In this document: in pieces, positions 44,706-54,931 of the stretch
Numbering within the stretch: the first letter of the stretch is position 1
How the letters are laid out: every line of letters starts with the position of its first letter
Assembly (NCBI RefSeq): GCF_014211915.1
Contig: NZ_CP060041.1
Location: 558,001-622,000 of the forward strand
DNA length: 64,000 nucleotides
From: Burkholderia cenocepacia
GTDB taxonomy: Bacteria > Pseudomonadota > Gammaproteobacteria > Burkholderiales > Burkholderiaceae
Reading direction: 5' to 3'
Made by a program: the position numbers and the translations under genes
Notes under the pieces: model-generated
Database searches by the model: none
What the model was told of the DNA's origin: nothing
Seen by the model: the letters and a program-made list of their open reading frames with translations, nothing else

Positions 44706-45944
44706 ATGCGCGTCGAACGGGTTCCATACCGCTTAATCACTGCCGCAACGGCTGCCGTTTTCCTGGCCGCGTGCGGGAAAAAAGAATCGGCACCGCCGCC
44801 GCAAACGCCGGAAGTCGGCGTCGTCACCGTGCAGCCGCAAGCCGTGCCGGCGGTGACCGAACTGCCGGGCCGCACCAGCGCGTTCCTGGTCGCGCAAGTG
44901 CGCGCGCGGGTCGACGGCATCGTGCTGCGCCGTGAATTCACCGAAGGCACCGACGTCAAGGCCGGTCAGCGCCTCTACAAGATCGATCCGGCGCCGTACA
45001 TCGCGGCCCTGAACAGCGCGAAGGCGACGCTCGCGAGGGCGCAGGCGAACCTCGTCACGCAGAACGCGCTGGTCGCGCGCTACAAGGTGCTGGTGGCCGC
45101 GAACGCGGTCAGCAAGCAGGACTACGACAACGCGGTCGCCACGCAAGGCCAGGCCGCGGCGGACGTCGCGGCCGGCAAGGCGGCGGTCGATACCGCGCAG
45201 ATCAACCTCGGCTATACGGACGTCGTGTCGCCGATCAGCGGCCGCGTCGGCATTTCGCAAGTGACGCCGGGCGCATACGTGCAGGCGAGCCAGGCGACGC
45301 TGATGTCGACCGTGCAGCAGCTCGATCCGGTGTACGTCGACCTCACGCAGTCGAGCCTCGAAGGGCTGAAGCTGCGTCAGGACGTGCAGAGCGGCCGTCT
45401 GAAGACGAGCGGCCCGGGCGCGGCCAAGGTGTCGCTGATCCTGGAAGACGGCAAGACCTACTCGGAGCCGGGCAAGCTGCAGTTCTCGGACGTGACGGTC
45501 GACCAGACCACCGGCTCGGTGACGATCCGCGCGGTGTTCCCGAACCCGGGCCGCGTGCTGCTGCCGGGGATGTTCGTGCGTGCACGGATCGAGGAGGGCG
45601 TGAACGAGAACGCGTTCCTGGTGCCGCAGATCGGCGTCACGCATGACCAGAAGGGCCAGGCGATCGCACTCGTCGTGACCGCGGCCAACAAGGTCGAGAT
45701 GCGTCCGTTGACGACGACCGGCACGTACGGCCAGAACTGGATCGTCGAAGGCGGTCTGCAGGCGGGCGATCACGTGATCGTACAAGGCGTCGACAAGGTG
45801 CGCCCGGGCGCGACCGTGAAGACCGTCGCCGCGCAACTCGCCCCGGCGCCGGACGCCGCATCCGCCACATCGGCAGGCGCCGCGCCGGCGAGTATCGCGA
45901 CGAGTGCCGCAGCGAGTTCGGCCGCCGCGTCGAGCGCGCAATAA
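44706..45944 (+). CDS. RND efflux periplasmic adaptor (AcrA/BpeA-like)
   Basis: A 412-residue membrane-fusion lipoprotein with lipobox FLAAC (Cys near residue 21). The HlyD lipoyl and hairpin parts follow (VRARVDGIVLRREFTEGTDVKAGQ; QINLGYTDVVSPISGRVG) and then the beta-barrel domain (KLQFSDVTVDQTTGSVTIRA). The C-terminus is a long Ala/Ser-rich tail. ATG 44706 is 7 nt after GAGAGG, and an in-frame ATG upstream at 44664 looks less likely. It is the first gene of a three-gene RND operon, closest by eye to AcrAB-TolC/BpeAB-OprB pumps. Confidence 0.92.
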   Translation: MRVERVPYRLITAATAAVFLAACGKKESAPPPQTPEVGVVTVQPQAVPAVTELPGRTSAFLVAQVRARVDGIVLRREFTEGTDVKAGQRLYKIDPAPYIAALNSAKATLARAQANLVTQNALVARYKVLVAANAVSKQDYDNAVATQGQAAADVAAGKAAVDTAQINLGYTDVVSPISGRVGISQVTPGAYVQASQATLMSTVQQLDPVYVDLTQSSLEGLKLRQDVQSGRLKTSGPGAAKVSLILEDGKTYSEPGKLQFSDVTVDQTTGSVTIRAVFPNPGRVLLPGMFVRARIEEGVNENAFLVPQIGVTHDQKGQAIALVVTAANKVEMRPLTTTGTYGQNWIVEGGLQAGDHVIVQGVDKVRPGATVKTVAAQLAPAPDAASATSAGAAPASIATSAAASSAAASSAQ

Positions 45945-45959
45945 CAGGGAGTCCTTTTC

Positions 45960-48900
45960 ATGGCCAAGTTCTTTATCGATCGCCCGATCTTCGCGTGGGT
46001 GATCGCGATCGTGCTGATGCTGGCCGGCGTTGCATCGATCTTCAAGATGCCGATCGCGCAGTATCCGACGATCGCACCGCCGACGATCCAGATCCAGGCG
46101 AACTATCCGGGCGCTTCCGCGAAGACGGTGGAAGACACGGTGACGCAGGTGATCGAGCAGCAGATGAGCGGGCTCGACAACTTCCTGTACATGTCGTCGA
46201 CGAGCGACGATTCGGGCAACGCGACGATCACGCTGACCTTCTCGCCGGGTACGAATCCGGATGTCGCGCAGGTCCAGGTGCAGAACAAGCTGTCGCTCGC
46301 GACGCCGAACCTGCCGCAGGTCGTGCAGCAGCTCGGCATGCAGGTCACGAAGTCGAGCAGCAACTGGCTGATGTGGTTCGCGTTCAACTCCGAGGACGGC
46401 CGGATGTCGAAGGAGGACCTGACGAACTACGTGGCCTCGCACGTGCTCGATCCGCTGAGCCGCGTGAACGGCGTCGGCCAGACGCTGCTGCTCGGTTCGC
46501 AGTTCTCGATGCGGATCTGGCTCGACCCGATCAAGCTGACCAACTACAGCCTCACGCCGACCGACGTGACGGCCGCGATCACGCAGCAGAACGTGCAGAT
46601 CGCGGGCGGCCAGATCGGCGGCACGCCGGCGAAGCCGGGCACCGTGCTGCAGGCGACGATCACCGAATCGACGCTGCTGCGCACGCCGGAGCAATTCGGC
46701 AACATCCTGCTGAAGGTCAACCAGGACGGCTCGCAGGTTCGCCTGAAGGACGTCGGCCGCGCGGCGCTGGGTTCGGAGAACTACACGTTCGACACGAAGT
46801 ACATGGGACAGCCGACAGCCGGCCTCGGTATCCAGCTCGCGACCGGTGCGAACGCGCTGGCGACCGCCAACGCGCTGCGGGCCAAGATCGACGAGCTGTC
46901 GAAGTACTTCCCGCACGGTCTCGTCGTGCACTACCCGTACGACACGACGCCGTTCGTGCGCCTGTCGATCGAGGAAGTGGTCAAGACGCTGATCGAGGGC
47001 ATCGTGCTCGTGTTCCTCGTGATGTACCTGTTCCTGCAGAACCTGCGCGCGACGATCATCCCGACGATCGCGGTGCCGGTCGTGCTGCTCGGTACGTTCG
47101 CGATCATGGGCCTCGCCGGGTTCTCGATCAACACGCTGTCGATGTTCGGCCTCGTGCTCGCGATCGGCCTGCTGGTCGACGATGCGATCGTGGTGGTGGA
47201 GAACGTCGAACGCGTGATGGCGGAGGAGGGGCTGTCGCCGAAGGAGGCGACCCGCAAGGCGATGAGCCAGATCACCGGCGCGCTCGTCGGCGTGGCGCTC
47301 GTGCTGTCGGCGGTGTTCGTGCCGGTGGCGTTCTCCGGCGGCTCGGTCGGTGCGATCTATCGTCAGTTCTCGCTGACGATCGTGTCGGCGATGGTGCTGT
47401 CGGTGCTGGTCGCGTTGATTCTGACGCCGGCACTGTGCGCGACGATCCTGAAGCCGATCGAGAAGGGTCATCACGAAGAGAAGAAGGGTTTCTTCGGCTG
47501 GTTCAACCGGACGTTCGATCGCAGCCGCGATCGCTACACGAGCGGCGTGAACCACGTGATCAAGCGCTCGGGCCGCTGGCTCGTGATCTATCTCGCCGTG
47601 TTCCTCGCGGTCGGCGTGATGTTCGCGCGGCTGCCGAAGTCGTTCCTGCCCGATGAAGACCAGGGCTACATGTTCATGATCGTGCAGACGCCCTCCGGCT
47701 CCACGCAGGAAACGACCGGCAAGACGCTCGACAACATCAACACGTACCTGACCACCGCCGAGAAGGACGTGGTCGACTCGGTGTTCACGGTCAACGGCTT
47801 CAGCTTCGCGGGCCGTGGTCAGAATGCGGGCCTCGTGTTCGTGAAGCTGAAACCGTACGAGCAGCGCCAGCGTTCGGACCAGAAGGTGCAGGCGCTGATC
47901 GGCCGGACCTTCGCGCATTATTCGACGTACAAGGACGGGATGGTGATTCCGTTCAATCCGCCGTCGATTCCCGAACTCGGCACGGCTGCCGGTTTCGACT
48001 TCGAGCTGACGGACAACGCCGGCCTCGGTCACGAAGCGCTGATGGCCGCGCGCGGCCAGTTGCTCGGGCTGGCCGCGAAGGATCCGGCGCTGGCGCTGGT
48101 GCGCCCGAACGGCCTGAACGACACGCCGCAGTACAAGGTCGACATCGATCGTGAGAAGGCGAACGCGCTCGGCGTGACGGCCGCGGCGATCGACCAGACG
48201 TTCTCGATCGCATGGGCGTCGCAGTACGTGAACAACTTCCTCGATACCGACGGCCGGATCAAGAAGGTGTACGTACAGTCGGACGCGCCGTTCCGGATGA
48301 CGCCGGAGGACATGAACATCTGGTACGTGCGCAACAGCGCGGGCGGGATGGTGCCGTTCAGCGCGTTCTCGACCGGCCACTGGATCTACGGGTCGCCGAA
48401 GCTCGAGCGTTACAACGGCGTGTCGTCGATCGAGATCCAGGGGCAGGCCGCGGAAGGCAAGTCGACCGGCCAGGCGATGGCCGCGATGGAAGCGCTCGCG
48501 AGCAAGCTGCCGGAAGGCATCGGCTATTCGTGGACGGGCCTGTCGTTCCAGGAAATCCAGTCCGGCTCGCAGGCGCCGATCCTGTACGCGATCTCGATTC
48601 TCGTCGTGTTCCTGTGTCTCGCGGCGCTGTATGAAAGCTGGTCGATTCCGTTCTCGGTGATCATGGTCGTGCCGCTCGGCGTGGTCGGCGCGTTGCTCGC
48701 GACGATGCTGCGCGGTCTCGAGAACGACGTGTTCTTCCAGGTCGGCCTGCTGACCACCGTCGGCTTGTCTGCAAAGAACGCGATCCTGATCGTCGAGTTC
48801 GCGCGCGAGCTGCAGGCGGGCGGGAACATGGGGCCGGTGCGTGCGGCGATCGAGGCGGCGCGCCTGCGGCTGCGTCCGATCCTGATGACGTCGCTCGCGT

Positions 48901-49151
48901 TCATGCTGGGCGTGCTGCCGCTCGCGATCAGTAACGGCGCGGGCTCGGCCAGCCAGCATGCGATCGGTACGGGCGTGATCGGCGGGATGATCACGGCGAC
49001 GTTCCTCGCCATTTTCATGATCCCGATGTTCTTCGTGCGGGTTCGCGCGATCTTCAGCGGCGAGACGGAAAACGTCGACGACGCATGGCGTCTCGTGCAG
49101 GGCGACCTGCAGCGCGGTCACGACGACGCACACGATTCGAAGGGGCAGTAA
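45960..49151 (+). CDS. RND multidrug efflux pump, inner-membrane subunit (AcrB/BpeB-like)
   Basis: A 1063-residue HAE1-family RND transporter. It begins [23 protein letters not shown] and keeps the proton-relay aspartates in [18 protein letters not shown] (transmembrane helix 4) and the [14 protein letters not shown] helix 10 region. The large periplasmic loops contain [22 protein letters not shown]. It is full length, 15 bp after the adaptor and 2 bp before the outer-membrane gene. It exports drugs from periplasm and inner leaflet, driven by proton motive force; the spectrum cannot be read from sequence. Confidence 0.95.
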   Translation: MAKFFIDRPIFAWVIAIVLMLAGVASIFKMPIAQYPTIAPPTIQIQANYPGASAKTVEDTVTQVIEQQMSGLDNFLYMSSTSDDSGNATITLTFSPGTNPDVAQVQVQNKLSLATPNLPQVVQQLGMQVTKSSSNWLMWFAFNSEDGRMSKEDLTNYVASHVLDPLSRVNGVGQTLLLGSQFSMRIWLDPIKLTNYSLTPTDVTAAITQQNVQIAGGQIGGTPAKPGTVLQATITESTLLRTPEQFGNILLKVNQDGSQVRLKDVGRAALGSENYTFDTKYMGQPTAGLGIQLATGANALATANALRAKIDELSKYFPHGLVVHYPYDTTPFVRLSIEEVVKTLIEGIVLVFLVMYLFLQNLRATIIPTIAVPVVLLGTFAIMGLAGFSINTLSMFGLVLAIGLLVDDAIVVVENVERVMAEEGLSPKEATRKAMSQITGALVGVALVLSAVFVPVAFSGGSVGAIYRQFSLTIVSAMVLSVLVALILTPALCATILKPIEKGHHEEKKGFFGWFNRTFDRSRDRYTSGVNHVIKRSGRWLVIYLAVFLAVGVMFARLPKSFLPDEDQGYMFMIVQTPSGSTQETTGKTLDNINTYLTTAEKDVVDSVFTVNGFSFAGRGQNAGLVFVKLKPYEQRQRSDQKVQALIGRTFAHYSTYKDGMVIPFNPPSIPELGTAAGFDFELTDNAGLGHEALMAARGQLLGLAAKDPALALVRPNGLNDTPQYKVDIDREKANALGVTAAAIDQTFSIAWASQYVNNFLDTDGRIKKVYVQSDAPFRMTPEDMNIWYVRNSAGGMVPFSAFSTGHWIYGSPKLERYNGVSSIEIQGQAAEGKSTGQAMAAMEALASKLPEGIGYSWTGLSFQEIQSGSQAPILYAISILVVFLCLAALYESWSIPFSVIMVVPLGVVGALLATMLRGLENDVFFQVGLLTTVGLSAKNAILIVEFARELQAGGNMGPVRAAIEAARLRLRPILMTSLAFMLGVLPLAISNGAGSASQHAIGTGVIGGMITATFLAIFMIPMFFVRVRAIFSGETENVDDAWRLVQGDLQRGHDDAHDSKGQ

Positions 49152-49153
49152 CG

Positions 49154-50680
49154 ATGCAAAAACATGCTTTGACTGCAACCGCGGTCGCACTGGCTGCCGC
49201 GCTGTTTGCCACGGGATGCACGATGGCGCCGCACTACAAGCGGCCCGACGCACCCGTCGCGCAGGCGTACCCGGCCGGCGGCGTCTACGCGACGCAGCCG
49301 GGTGCGGCCGGCGCGCACAGTGCGAACGGCCAGGCGGCGACTGCCATCGGCTGGCGCGAGTTCTTCGTCGATCCGCGCCTGCAGCGGCTGATCGAGATCG
49401 CGCTGAAAAACAACCGCGACCTGCGCGTGTCGGTGCTGAATATCGAGGCGGCGCGTGCGCAGTACCAGATCACGCGCGCGGGGCTGTTCCCGACGCTCGA
49501 CGGTACAGGCACGGGCAACATCCAGCGCTATCCGCAAGGTGTCTCGCCGACCAACCAGGCCTATATTTCGCGCGTCTACAACGTCGGGCTGTCCGCATCT
49601 TGGGAGCTCGACCTGTTCGGCCGCGTGCAGAGCCTGAAGGATCAGGCGCTCGCGCAATATCTGTCGACCGCGTATGCACGGCAGGCGTCGGAAATCTCGC
49701 TGGTGTCGCAGGTGGCCGATCAATACCTGACGCTGCTGTCGACCGATGACCTGCTGAAGGTCACGGAGGACACGCTGAAGACCGCGCAGGCGTCTTACGA
49801 CCTGACCAAGCTGCAGTTCGACAACGGTACGGGCTCGGAGCTTGAGCTGCGTCAGGCGCAGACGGTCGTCGAGACGGCGCTCGCGAACCAGCAGGCGCAG
49901 GCCCGTGCCCGAGCGCAGGCGTTGAACGCGCTGGTGCTGCTGATCGGCGAGCCGCTGCCGGACGACCTGCCGGCGGGCATGCCGCTCGATGCGCAGAACC
50001 TGCTGACGGACGTGCCGGCTGGCCTGCCGTCGGATCTGCTCACGCGTCGTCCGGACGTGATGCAGGCCGAGCAGACGCTGCTGGCCGCGAACGCGAACAT
50101 CGGCGCGGCGCGCGCGGCGTTCTTCCCGCGTATCTCGCTGACAGCGGCGTTCGGTACCGCGAGCCCGACGCTCGGCGGCCTGTTCAAGGCCGGCACGGCG
50201 GCGTGGTCGTTCGCGCCGAACATCGCGCTGCCGATCTTCGAGGGCGGGCAGAACATCGCGAACCTCGATCTCGCGAACGTGCAGAAGCGCATCGAGATCG
50301 CGAACTACGAGAAGGCGATCCAGTCGGCGTTCCGCGAAGTGTCGGATGGCCTCGCCGCACGCGGCACGTACGACCAGCAGATCGCGGCGCTGGAGCGCAA
50401 CGAGCACGCGCAGCAACGTCGCTTCGACCTGTCGGACCTGCGTTACAAGAACGGTGTCGACAGCTACCTGTCGGTGCTGACCGCGCAGACGGATCTGTAC
50501 TCCGCGCAGCAGTCGCTGATCAGCGCACGCCTGGCACGCTGGACGAACCTGGTCGACCTGTACCGCGCGCTCGGCGGCGGCTGGATCCAGCACGCCGGTG
50601 AAGCGCCGCGCGCGCCGGATGCACCGGTCGACTACGGCAAGGCGGCAGCACCGGCGCCTGCGTCGGCCGCGAACGGGTAA
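49154..50680 (+). CDS. Outer-membrane efflux lipoprotein (OprM/OprB-like)
   Basis: A 508-residue NodT-family channel with a lipoprotein signal (FATGC, Cys near residue 21). It has two OEP repeats, with SWELDLFGRVQSLKDQAL and LLTRRPDVMQAEQTLLAANANIGAARAAFFPRISL, and the family C-terminus LYRALGGGW followed by an Ala/Pro tail. Its ATG is 2 bp after the RND stop. A strong terminator follows about 36 bp later, so the operon ends here. Confidence 0.93.
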   Translation: MQKHALTATAVALAAALFATGCTMAPHYKRPDAPVAQAYPAGGVYATQPGAAGAHSANGQAATAIGWREFFVDPRLQRLIEIALKNNRDLRVSVLNIEAARAQYQITRAGLFPTLDGTGTGNIQRYPQGVSPTNQAYISRVYNVGLSASWELDLFGRVQSLKDQALAQYLSTAYARQASEISLVSQVADQYLTLLSTDDLLKVTEDTLKTAQASYDLTKLQFDNGTGSELELRQAQTVVETALANQQAQARARAQALNALVLLIGEPLPDDLPAGMPLDAQNLLTDVPAGLPSDLLTRRPDVMQAEQTLLAANANIGAARAAFFPRISLTAAFGTASPTLGGLFKAGTAAWSFAPNIALPIFEGGQNIANLDLANVQKRIEIANYEKAIQSAFREVSDGLAARGTYDQQIAALERNEHAQQRRFDLSDLRYKNGVDSYLSVLTAQTDLYSAQQSLISARLARWTNLVDLYRALGGGWIQHAGEAPRAPDAPVDYGKAAAPAPASAANG

Positions 50681-50716
50681 GCCGCCTGTCAGCACGTCCG
50701 AAGGGATGTGAAAACG

Positions 50717-50749
50717 AAAACGCCACGGACGATAAATCCGTGGCGTTTT
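50717..50749. terminator. Bidirectional Rho-independent terminator
   Basis: A perfect 13-bp stem AAAACGCCACGGA / TCCGTGGCGTTTT around a 7-nt loop, with T-runs on both strands. It sits between the convergent ends of the RND operon and the dienelactone hydrolase gene and can serve both. Confidence 0.92.
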
Positions 50750-50786
50750 CTTTTGTACCGTCGCCCGCGCGGCGAGCGGCGTTACG

Positions 50787-51500
50787 TCAGGCCTGCTTCG
50801 TCCAGAGCGTCCGGCCGAAGAACGTGAGCGTGCGGTCCCACGCCGTTTCCGACCACACCGGATCGAACTGCGTGCCGGCGATGCGGCCGGAGCCGACGGC
50901 CGTTTCGTTCGCGAACGCATGGTGCGCGAGATAGCGATGGAATTCGAAACCGACCTTCGCATCGGTCAACTTCTTTTCCAGTGCGTCGACCTGGTCGATC
51001 TTGAAGAACGCATCCTGCGTCGCCCAGTGTCCCATCAGCGGCACCTTGAGCTTGGCCGGATCGATATAGTCGAGCGGCGGCAGGCCGTACCACGTGACGC
51101 CGGCGTCCGCCTCGGCGTACTGCAGCGACAGCAGCGTGAGGGCGCCGCCCATGCAGTAGCCCGTCACCGCGACCCGCGGCGCCAGCGTCTTGAGGTACGC
51201 GACCGCGCCGGGAATGTCCTGCGACGCGGCGTCGCCGAAATCGAGGCCCGTCATCAGGTGGTGTGCTTCCTCTTCCTCGACCGTCGACTTGCCGCGATAC
51301 AGGTCGGGCACGAGCGCGAAGTAGCCGCAGCGCGCGAGGCGATCCGCGACGCCGCGGATCTGGTCGTTCAGCCCCCACCATTCCTGGATGACGACGACCG
51401 CGGGCGCGCCTTCGGTTCGTGCCGGCGTGGCGAGATAGCCCTGCAGCTCCTGGCCGTCGGGGCGGCGAAACGTGATCGTGGAACCGGATGTTTGAGACAT
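50787..51500 (-). CDS. Dienelactone hydrolase family protein
   Basis: A 237-residue alpha/beta hydrolase of the dienelactone hydrolase family. The nucleophile elbow is GYCMGGA (a cysteine nucleophile, as in true dienelactone hydrolases), the Asp is in GHWATQDAFF and the His in YLAHHAFANE, so the Cys-Asp-His triad appears complete. The QEWWGLNDQIRGVADRLA motif is typical. ATG 51500 starts the family core. The substrate is uncertain, since no chlorocatechol or muconate genes are nearby. Confidence 0.88.
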   Translation of the reverse strand: MSQTSGSTITFRRPDGQELQGYLATPARTEGAPAVVVIQEWWGLNDQIRGVADRLARCGYFALVPDLYRGKSTVEEEEAHHLMTGLDFGDAASQDIPGAVAYLKTLAPRVAVTGYCMGGALTLLSLQYAEADAGVTWYGLPPLDYIDPAKLKVPLMGHWATQDAFFKIDQVDALEKKLTDAKVGFEFHRYLAHHAFANETAVGSGRIAGTQFDPVWSETAWDRTLTFFGRTLWTKQA

Positions 51501-51688
51501 GAAACCGCTCCTTTTCGAAAAATACGCCGAGTGCGACATCGGGCCGGCCCGCGGGCGTCGTGATACCGCTCGCGTTCGTTCTGGCCGGCACCGACCACGC
51601 GGCCATTCTATGCGCAAACACCGGACGCTTGCGTGAACGGTGCCGCGCGGCGCGCGACCGGCGAAGGGAGCGGACGACCGGAAAGCAA

Positions 51689-51720
51689 ACACCCCGCCCC
51701 GATGAACGGAGGCGGGGTGT
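51689..51720 (-). terminator. Rho-independent terminator
   Basis: A 10-bp GC-rich stem ACACCCCGCC / GGCGGGGTGT around a 12-nt loop (itself with a CCG/CGG pairing). Read on the minus strand it is followed by a short T-rich tail. It lies about 68 bp after the stop of the DUF4148 gene. Confidence 0.75.
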
Positions 51721-51787
51721 CGCGGGTACGCCGTGCGGATCGGAATGCGCCGGGAATGTGCCGGGAATACGCCGGCGCGTATCAGGC

Positions 51788-52099
51788 TTACTGGCCGAAA
51801 TAGACGGAGTCGCGGCCTTCCTGTTTGACCGCGATCGCGCGGCCGGCACGCGTGCCGGCGGCCGCTTGCGCGCCGTAGCCGGCTTCCTCGGCATTCGTCA
51901 CGCGGGCCTGCGCCGTCTGCAGCGCACGCGGGTAGTACTGGTCGGAGACTTCGGGCTTATAGCCGGCCTGTTCGAGCTGGACGAGTTCCGCACGCACCTG
52001 CGCGCGCGTCAACTGGCCGGACGGGTTCGACTGGGCGAATGCGCCGTACGACGCGCAGAGCGCAGTTGCGGCGACGACAGCGGTGATGAACGATTTCAT
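51788..52099 (-). CDS. Small secreted DUF4148 protein
   Basis: A 103-residue protein with a Sec signal peptide (cleavage after YGAFA, near residue 22) and the DUF4148 core [44 protein letters not shown] precedes the ATG. Second member of the family in the window; its function is unknown. Confidence 0.88.
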   Translation of the reverse strand: MKSFITAVVAATALCASYGAFAQSNPSGQLTRAQVRAELVQLEQAGYKPEVSDQYYPRALQTAQARVTNAEEAGYGAQAAAGTRAGRAIAVKQEGRDSVYFGQ

Positions 52100-52387
52100 G
52101 GTGACCTCCGGTTCTGTTGATTTCGCGCTTCGCACGTTGCGTTCAGCGGGTGATTGCATCGTAACGATCGCGTTACCGGCCGGAAATACGCGTTGCGGCG
52201 AATCATTATTGCAACGGAGTAAACGATTCGCGCGGCACGCAATTTCATCCGAAGATTGCCGCGGGCCGGAGCAGGAGCGTGGCTTTCCGTGGGCGACAGG
52301 GGCGATCGGCGCAGCAGCAGCGGGAGGGACAGTTGAGTCGGATTCCGAATTATTTTTTGTGAGGCCGCCGGTGTCGCTCGTTCCACA

Positions 52388-53352
52388 TCACGCAGCCAGC
52401 GTCACCTGCCGTTTCCGGTATTCGGCGGGGGTGATGCCGACATGCCGGGTGAACGCCCGCCTGAGCGTATCGACGTTCGCGAAGCCGCATTTCGCGGCGA
52501 CCTGCTTCGGCGTGTCGCGGCCGTCCTCGAGTAGCTGGCGGGCAACCGAGATGCGCGTCGCCTCCACCCATGCGGCCGGCGTCATGCCGACTTCCGCGCG
52601 AAACAGCCGTGCGAAGTGGCGCGGGCTCATGCCCGCATGCTTCGCCATGTCGGCCACCGAATGCTCGAGTTCCGGATGCGCCGCGATCCAGCGCTGGACT
52701 TCCTGCAGCACCGAACGCCCGGCGGGGCGCGCCTCGCCCTTGCGGCTGAACTGGAGCTGCCCGCCCGGGCGCTTGAAGAACATCACCAGTTGCGCGGCGA
52801 CGCGTCGTGCGATCTCGCGGCCGAGATCCTCCTCGACCAGCGCGAGCGCGAGATCGAGCCCGGCCGTGACGCCGGCGCCGGTGCGCAGCTTGCCGTCGCG
52901 CACGTACAGCGCGTCGGCGTCGACGGCGACGGACGGATACGCTTGCGCGAATGCATCGGCTGCGGCCCAGTGCGTGGTCAGGTGACGCCCTTTCAGCAGG
53001 CCGGTGGCCGCAAGGATGAACGCGCCGGTGCAGATCGAGCCGTAGCGCCTGCTTTGCACGGCCGCCGAGCGCAGCCATGCGAGGACGTCGGTGCGCAGCA
53101 AGATCTGGCCGGCGTGCGGCGCGCCGGCGACCAGCAGCGTGTCGATGCGCTCGGGATGTCGGGCGCGATCCAGTCGGGCAGCAGCCGTGCGCCGGACGAA
53201 CTGCGGACCGGCCCGGGCCCGCTCGCGATGATCCGCGGCGTATAGAACGGCTTCCCGCATTCGACGTTCGCTTGCGCGAACACGTCGAGCGGCGCGGAGA
53301 CGTCGAGCAGTTGCACACCCGGAACGGCGAAAATACCCACGACCTTCGGCAT
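52388..53352 (-). pseudogene. GlxA-type regulator (DJ-1/PfpI + AraC), frameshifted
   Basis: A GlxA-like protein: an N-terminal DJ-1/PfpI-like domain (from MPKVVGIFAVPGVQLLDVSAPLDVFAQA) plus a C-terminal AraC double helix-turn-helix ([26 protein letters not shown] and [18 protein letters not shown]). The first 70 or so residues read in one frame to WIAPDIP near 53153. The remainder (ERIDTLLVAGAPHAGQILL and on) is in the next frame, as if one base were missing. Repaired, the protein has about 321 residues, normal for the family. The gene is divergent from the HD hydrolase, which is its likely target. Confidence 0.82.
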
Positions 53353-53525
53353 GATCGATTGCGTGTCGTATCGAACCTGATGCGCAGCAGTATAGGGGCG
53401 CTGGCTTGGCCGCGCAGGCACCGTGTCCGTTCGTCGCGCGAAATGGCAGGATTCGTCGTAACACGTCCATTGGAGACATCTGTCGGACTCCGGAGAATCG
53501 AAGCTGTCTTCCATGGAGGTCGATC

Positions 53526-54167
53526 ATGACTGTGAACGTTGCCGGCATCACCCTTCCCGATACGCGTCTGACGCGCGAGATCACCGAGCTCGTGCGCGAT
53601 ACCGAGTCCGAGCTGCTGTTCCACCACTCGAGCCGCGTGTTCTATTTCGCGGCGCTGGCGGGCCGGCGCCGCGGGCTCGAGTACGACCCGGAGCTGCTCT
53701 ATTGCGGCTGCATGTTCCATGACATGGGGCTCACGCACCGGCACAGCAGCGCATGCGAACGCTTCGAAGTGGACGGCGCGAACGCCGCGCGCGATTTTCT
53801 GAAGGGCAAGGGGATTTCGCAACAGGACATCGATGTCGTGTGGACCTCGATCGCACTGCACACCACGCCCGGTATTCCGCAACACATGCAGCCGGTCGTC
53901 GCGTTGGTCACCGCGGGCGTCGAGATGGACGTGCTGGGGCTCGCTTACCCGGAATACAGCGACGTCGAGCGGGAAGCGGTCGTGCGCGCGCATCCGCGCA
54001 CGCCGCATTTCAAGGAGGACATCATCCAGGCGTTCTACGACGGCATCAAGCACAAGCCCGGCACGACGTTCGGCAACGTGAAGGCCGACGTGCTCGCGGA
54101 CAAGGATCCGCGTTTCCATGCGGGCAATTTCTGCAGCGTGATCCGGTCGTCCGCGTGGGCCGGCTGA
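53526..54167 (+). CDS. HD-domain hydrolase (cyanamide hydratase-like)
   Basis: A 213-residue HD-superfamily protein. The metal motif begins with the His in LLFHHSSRVFYFAAL, has the His-Asp doublet in CGCMFHDMGLTHRH, and later histidines in SIALHTTPGIPQHM. The pattern recalls the yeast cyanamide hydratase/DDI-type and related bacterial HD proteins. ATG 53526 follows GGAGG. It is divergent from the frameshifted GlxA-type regulator with 173 bp between, a usual regulator-target layout. Confidence 0.83.
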   Translation: MTVNVAGITLPDTRLTREITELVRDTESELLFHHSSRVFYFAALAGRRRGLEYDPELLYCGCMFHDMGLTHRHSSACERFEVDGANAARDFLKGKGISQQDIDVVWTSIALHTTPGIPQHMQPVVALVTAGVEMDVLGLAYPEYSDVEREAVVRAHPRTPHFKEDIIQAFYDGIKHKPGTTFGNVKADVLADKDPRFHAGNFCSVIRSSAWAG

Positions 54168-54931
54168 GCGCGGGCGGGCGGCCGCGCATCAGCCTACGTC
54201 GATCGGTTGCCCGAGGTGCAGCAGGTTGGGCGCCGACGTCACGCTTGGGCCTTTGCGCAGCCGCTGAGCGCGGTGATCGTCTTGCCGAAGACTTCCGAGC
54301 CCGCGAATCTCGCCGCGCCGGCCGTACCATCGGCACGATGGTTGAGCCAGTTGCCGCGCGCGTCGGCGTTGATGCTCCGGTTGCGTTCCAGCGCAAGCCG
54401 ATATCGGGCGGGGATTTCATCGTGCTCGAGCCGATCGCCGTGTCCATCATCACCGCGCCCGCGAAGTTCAGCGCGCTGTTGGCTAGTGCGCTGACGCCGG
54501 TTGTGTCGAACAGTAAGTAGGCCGTCCGGTGCGAGGCGCGATTTCGAATGTACGGAAGCGGTTGGAGCGGGCACGGGAGCGATTCGTCACGCGCGACGAG
54601 GGTGAGTCGACTGGTTCGGCTTGCTGGAGCGGTCGAAGGGTAATCCGTAGAACCCTGCGTGTTGCCGGGGACGATGAGGAATTGGACAGGGAAAAGAGGC
54701 GATTCCACCAATTCGCGTATTACCGTTGGAAATTTGTTACGTGACAACTTCACATCATCGCGGATGAGGACTTTATATACTGAATTATTACACCCCCTCA
54801 CCGAGGCGAATCTCCGATTCGCGTACCCCCGCATACCGTCTCCCAGCCCCGATCGGCAACCCCCCGCTCAACGACCCGCATGCTTCCGGCAAAACGCCTA
54901 TAATGATTGGGCAAATTGCCGGAGAGAGGTC
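54168..54931. other. Intergenic with gene remnants and a parS-like site
   Basis: A 764-bp region. Open frames on the minus strand at about 54239-54574 look like pieces of a protein gene broken by frameshifts, but I cannot name the family. The part from 54650 on is AT-richer and contains a parS-like palindrome. The ribosome site of the antitoxin gene (GGAGAGAGG) lies at the right end. Confidence 0.4.
54733..54748. other. Outlying parS-like site
   Basis: TTTGTTACGTGACAAC, two changes from the perfect parS palindrome (first base and one inner base), located 23.8 kb to the right of the main cluster. The right half-site is perfect. It stands in an AT-richer gap just upstream of a toxin-antitoxin operon. 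Confidence 0.5.

Noticed and set aside
44733..49253. A very long open frame (about 1500 codons) on the minus strand
   Set aside because: It is antisense to the RND adaptor and pump genes, is very rich in Arg/His, and is a GC-bias shadow of their codon use.
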